Assembly: GCA_963700865.1 (NCBI GenBank)
Contig: CAVOZC010000016.1
Coordinates: 186,001 to 250,000, forward strand
Length of the DNA: 64,000 nt
Source: CAVOGJ01 sp963700865
Lineage (GTDB): Bacteria; Planctomycetota; Planctomycetia; Pirellulales; Pirellulaceae
Direction: 5' to 3'
A program made the translations under genes and the position numbers. Shown here piece after piece: positions 63,779 through 64,000 of the stretch; positions within the stretch are counted from its first letter, which is position 1; each line of letters opens with the position of its first letter. The notes under the pieces were generated by a model. That model was not told where the DNA came from. It saw only the letters and a program-made list of their open reading frames with translations, and did no database searches.

Positions 63779-64000
63779 AGCCGACAGCTTCTCGACATCA
63801 AGCTTACCCACGTTCCGCTCAGCCACCCACAGGTCGTACTGCATTTGCTGATTCAGCCAACTCTCGGCCGACGTACCAAAAGCCTGCGATAGACGCAGTG
63901 CCATCTCGGGGCTGATACCCGCCCGGCCGTTAAGAATCGCCGAGAGCGTCTTACGACTTACACCGAGAGCCTCTGCAGCACGCGTGACACTCAGATCTAG
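63773..64000 (-). CDS. higA: HigA/VapI-type XRE antitoxin (5' end cut off by the window)
   Basis: The visible 75 residues carry a helix-turn-helix with TRAAEALGVSRKTLSAILNG and GISPEMALRLSQAFGTSAES, then WLNQQMQYDLWVAERNV, a pattern typical of HigA/VapI antitoxins. The TAA stop at 63773-63775 lies in the attC core box. The toxin gene is expected just beyond the window, since higB usually precedes higA. This family differs from the higA at 60983. Confidence 0.88.
   Translation of the reverse strand, partial: LDLSVTRAAEALGVSRKTLSAILNGRAGISPEMALRLSQAFGTSAESWLNQQMQYDLWVAERNVGKLDVEKLSAA

Noticed and set aside
1..64000. CRISPR array, prophage, rRNA or tRNA genes
   Set aside because: I saw no regular short repeats with spacers, no phage structural genes, and no sequence that I could recognise as rRNA or fold as tRNA.

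Overview
The window looks like a chromosomal segment of a planctomycete, probably a Pirellulales-type lineage. The support is a combination of traits: large extracellular proteins with the N-terminal 'LE-x-LE-x-R-x-LL' type motif and dockerin-like C-termini, a PEP-CTERM protein, a DUF1598 protein, a planctomycete-type ECF sigma factor, tetrahydromethanopterin/methanofuran-type C1 cofactor genes, and G+C-rich codon use. No rRNA, tRNA or CRISPR array was seen.

Layout. 0-2.3 kb: membrane genes with a sodium:neurotransmitter-symporter family (NSS) transporter and a putative small subunit. 2.4-8.5 kb: an iron-sulfur assembly operon (SufR-like regulator, an isolated nuoB, sufC, sufB, sufD, then a Rieske-SufT fusion). 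8.8-12.7 kb: a conserved hypothetical, a secreted metalloprotease behind a NarL-type response regulator, and an ATP-grasp/HAD pair. 12.8-14.2 kb: a PEP-CTERM protein with an unusually structured upstream region. 14.2-20.8 kb: an exopolysaccharide locus (nucleotidyltransferase, two glycosyltransferases, O-antigen polymerase-like protein, divergent flippase). 21-30.5 kb: an IS5-type fragment, an AMMECR1-Memo fusion, rpsR, a thioesterase, a LolD/FtsX-like ABC exporter and an internally duplicated transporter. 30.5-33.2 kb: three coupled genes resembling methanofuran biosynthesis enzymes. 33.2-47.3 kb: ECF sigma factor, exported beta-helix, fasciclin, thermolysin-like and S46 proteins, an FHA-GAF-sigma54 activator and a DUF1598 protein. 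47.4-55.4 kb: branched-chain 2-oxoacid dehydrogenase E1/E2, phenylalanine hydroxylase, an SDR and a pterin synthase, divergent from an Lrp-type regulator, then thiolase. 55.5-59.9 kb: an Atu/Liu-like acyl-CoA degradation cluster.

The last 4 kb (59.9-64.0 kb) is an integron gene-cassette array. I count six attC sites, all in one orientation and all matching minus-strand genes. The cassettes carry higBA (two copies, one truncated), brnTA, hicAB, another higA, one unknown protein and one degenerate cassette. Three of the toxin-antitoxin cassettes carry their own promoter with a palindrome or repeat. The integrase is not in the window; from cassette polarity it should lie beyond base 64000.

About twenty single- or double-base frame breaks interrupt otherwise well conserved genes across the whole window. 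Most can be repaired by one indel, which points to assembly or sequencing error more than to gene decay. For these genes I give the full repaired span and the approximate break position.
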